Of a stretch of DNA of 5,642 nucleotides, positions 5,383-5,642 are shown in pieces. The position numbers and the translations under genes are program-made. Location of the stretch: assembly GCA_019894875.1 (NCBI GenBank), contig JAGXNR010000167.1, positions 1-5,642 of the forward strand. The letters run 5' to 3'. Below the pieces are notes generated by a model. It was not told where the DNA came from, ran no database searches, and saw nothing but the letters and a program-made list of their open reading frames with translations. Within the stretch, counting starts at the first letter, position 1. Every line of letters starts with the position of its first letter. The DNA comes from Promethearchaeota archaeon (GTDB lineage Archaea > Asgardarchaeota > Lokiarchaeia > Sigynarchaeales > SOKP01).

Positions 5383-5642
5383 ATGCAATCAATGATAATT
5401 ACCCCAAATCCTTCTGATCCTGAAGTTCAAATATTAAAAAAGGAATTCATGAAAAGGAATTATGATGTAGAATTTTTTATCCCATCAACTGTGAAAGTAT
5501 TAGTTTCATTTAAAGACAAATTTAAAGATAGGTTCAAAAATCTCGAGCCAAGAGCTGCTTTAGTGAGAGGTTTTGGTGCTGCAGCCACTCAAAAGATTTT
5601 TTTTAGGCTTGATGTTTTAAGATCGATTGAAGAATATGATGT
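5383..5642 (+). CDS. RimK/MptN-type ATP-grasp ligase, N-terminal part; 3' end outside window
   Basis: The first 86 codons of an ATP-grasp enzyme of the RimK family. These ligases use ATP to join an amino acid, usually glutamate, to a carboxylate. Known archaeal members include MptN (tetrahydromethanopterin), CofF (coenzyme F420) and LysX (lysine/arginine synthesis). Visible family features are the opening strand MIITPNP (4-10), a Rossmann-like first helix EVQILKKEFMKR, the strand AALVRGFG and the FRLDVLRSIEEYDV segment at the window edge, equivalent to the family's vlvRg.g ... R.dvLr.lE..G. The ATP-binding and catalytic domain lies beyond the window, so the substrate cannot be decided; MptN-like is my best guess from the TPNP start. 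The region between the first strand and VRGFG is Lys/Phe-rich. It has its own Shine-Dalgarno and is divergent from the coiled-coil gene. Confidence 0.83.
   Translation, partial: MQSMIITPNPSDPEVQILKKEFMKRNYDVEFFIPSTVKVLVSFKDKFKDRFKNLEPRAALVRGFGAAATQKIFFRLDVLRSIEEYD

Overview
This AT-rich window looks archaeal, and most likely comes from an Asgard-type (Promethearchaeota) or similar lineage. Four things point that way. Ribosome binding sites match the archaeal GGAGGTGAT consensus. One gene appears to have a TATA-like element and no leader. There is a Ras/MglA-like small GTPase with an unusual switch II. The right edge carries the start of a RimK/MptN-type ATP-grasp glutamate ligase. The lineage is inferred from gene content only; no rRNA or marker gene is present.

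Region 1-3043 (+ strand) is a tight three-gene operon that I read as an SMC-kleisin-kite chromosome-organising complex. It holds the C-terminal half of an SMC ATPase (hinge, long coiled coil, C-terminal head), a short ScpA-like kleisin 9 bases later, and a ScpB-like double winged-helix protein 16 bases after that. All three are strongly diverged. The SMC has LSGGQ instead of LSGGE and lacks the usual His after Walker B. The kleisin lacks the GPLDLLL start. The kite protein has lost most bacterial ScpB signatures but keeps the fold pattern. The arrangement resembles both bacterial SMC-ScpAB and eukaryotic SMC5/6, which also uses kite subunits. This is the most interesting system in the window.

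Region 3078-4525 (- strand) is a two-gene unit convergent with the SMC operon. A 270-residue protein of unknown function is followed, with a TAATG stop/start overlap and a strong ribosome binding site, by a 211-residue small GTPase. The GTPase has G1 and G4 motifs, but APGG replaces DxxGQ. The pair is visibly richer in GC than its flanks (38-45% in lines I counted, against 17-30% outside) and probably acts as a GTPase plus dedicated partner.

Region 4526-4677 is a 152-base gap without a gene. It holds a candidate terminator and a candidate promoter, both on the - strand. Region 4678-5301 (- strand) encodes a 207-residue protein with an N-terminal coiled coil, a charged linker and a compact C-terminal domain that I do not recognise. 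It is divergent from the ATP-grasp gene (5383 to the window end, + strand). The 81-base space between them holds an AT-rich element that could act as TATA box in both directions.
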